Source of the DNA: UBA288 sp050178135
Lineage (GTDB): Archaea; Halobacteriota; Methanomicrobia; Methanomicrobiales; Methanospirillaceae
Assembly (NCBI GenBank): GCA_050178135.1
Contig: JBFXGJ010000050.1
Span: 1 to 12,397, forward strand
Direction: 5' to 3'
DNA length: 12,397 bases
The first letter of the stretch is position 1; the number at the start of each line of letters is the position of its first letter. Under the pieces are notes generated by a model. It had not been told where the DNA came from and did not search any database. It was given only the letters and a program-made list of their open reading frames with translations. This document shows, piece after piece, positions 11,768-12,397 of this stretch. Position numbers and translations under genes: made by a program.

Positions 11768-12397
11768 CGGTTCATCCCCGCGTACACGGGGAACTCCGCA
11801 TTATTGAGATCGGTCCCGATGTCTGCTACGGTTCATCCCCGCGTACACGGGGAACTCTTGTTGTCGAACGAATAGAGGCAAAGACCGAACGGTTCATCCC
11901 CGCGTACACGGGGAACTCAGCCCTCCTGTGCGGCGTGGTGGCCGTAACGGCGGTTCATCCCCGCGTACACACGGGGAACTCACCGTCCGGGAGATCGTTT
12001 CTGAGAAGACGTTCGGTTCATCCCCGCGTACACGGGGAACTCTTTTTCGGCGTGATCAATGAAGGCTGGAAGGTCGGTTCATCCCCGCGTACACGGGGAA
12101 CTCTCCGAGCGCGGCCTTCCGTCCGTCTCCTGAGCCGGTTCATCCCCGCGTACACGGGGAACTCAGGCGACCGGGTGATCACCTACGGGCTGGTGGAGGT
12201 TCATCCCCGCGTACACGGGGAACTCCGCTGCACGGCCGACCATGCCTATCATCACGGCGGTTCATCCCCGCGTACACGGGGAACTCCGCATATCTCGAAA
12301 AGACCTTTACCGCTTGGTCGGTTCATCCCCGCGTACACGGGGAACTCCGTTCCGAACGGAGAGATACGCGACCATCGCACGGTTCATCCCCGCGTAC
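11768..12397 (-). CRISPR. Type I-E-like CRISPR array, leader-distal part
   Basis: Ten full repeats and an eleventh cut by the window edge, starting at 11768, 11829, 11890, 11951, 12014, 12075, 12136, 12197, 12258, 12319 and 12380. The consensus is 29 nt, CGGTTCATCCCCG, then CGTACA, then CGGGGAACTC, with a TCCCCG/CGGGGA stem. All ten spacers are exactly 32 nt and unlike one another. Read on the minus strand the repeat starts GAGTTCCCCG and ends GGGGATGAACCG, the form of the I-E repeat processed by Cas6e (Cse3) in Escherichia coli and relatives, so transcription should run right to left. Repeat 4 (11951-11981) has an extra AC in the loop; repeat 8 (12197-12225) has A for the outer C. No cas gene is in the window. 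Confidence 0.97.

Overview
The window looks like a chromosomal segment of a high-GC methanogenic archaeon, most likely of the order Methanomicrobiales. Supporting signs are archaeal TATA-like promoters, pyrimidine-tract terminators, secreted PKD-repeat proteins with N-x-S/T-rich ectodomains, a NosD-like beta-helix protein and a REC-PAS response regulator. The taxonomic call is inference; no marker gene is present.

Layout. Positions 17-1122 (+) hold a translationally coupled pair, a DUF2953 membrane protein and a GerW/YtfJ-like protein. This is the same pairing as ytfI-ytfJ of spore-forming bacteria. Positions 1179-2120 (+) hold a secreted right-handed beta-helix protein with its own promoter. 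Positions 2184-3177 (-) hold a two-gene operon, a VOC-fold protein followed by a double zinc-ribbon protein. Positions 3320-9821 (-) hold three tandem secreted PKD proteins: NHL propeller plus three PKD; a legumain-like C13 peptidase plus five PKD and two jelly-roll-like domains; and a short protein of three PKD. All three end in the same 240-codon three-PKD cassette. Positions 10102-10902 (-) hold a REC-PAS orphan response regulator. Positions 10903-11767 contain no supported gene, but include a hairpin cluster, short direct repeats and a puzzling open stretch. From 11768 to the right edge runs a type I-E-like CRISPR array with ten spacers of exactly 32 nt.

How the genes work together. The three PKD genes look like a surface or secretome island that grew by duplication and gene conversion. 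One member probably supplies proteolysis outside the cell and the others adhesion or propeller scaffolds. The CRISPR repeat matches the well-known I-E repeat on the minus strand, so the leader and any cas genes are predicted to lie beyond the right edge, and the window holds the old, leader-distal end.

Points most worth a second look are the identical 720-nt spacing in the three PKD cassettes, a likely frameshift at the C-terminus of the NHL-PKD gene, an apparent one-base frame problem at the C13 signal peptide, two variant CRISPR repeats (one possibly marking an atypical PAM), and a perfect hairpin touching the start codon of the beta-helix gene.
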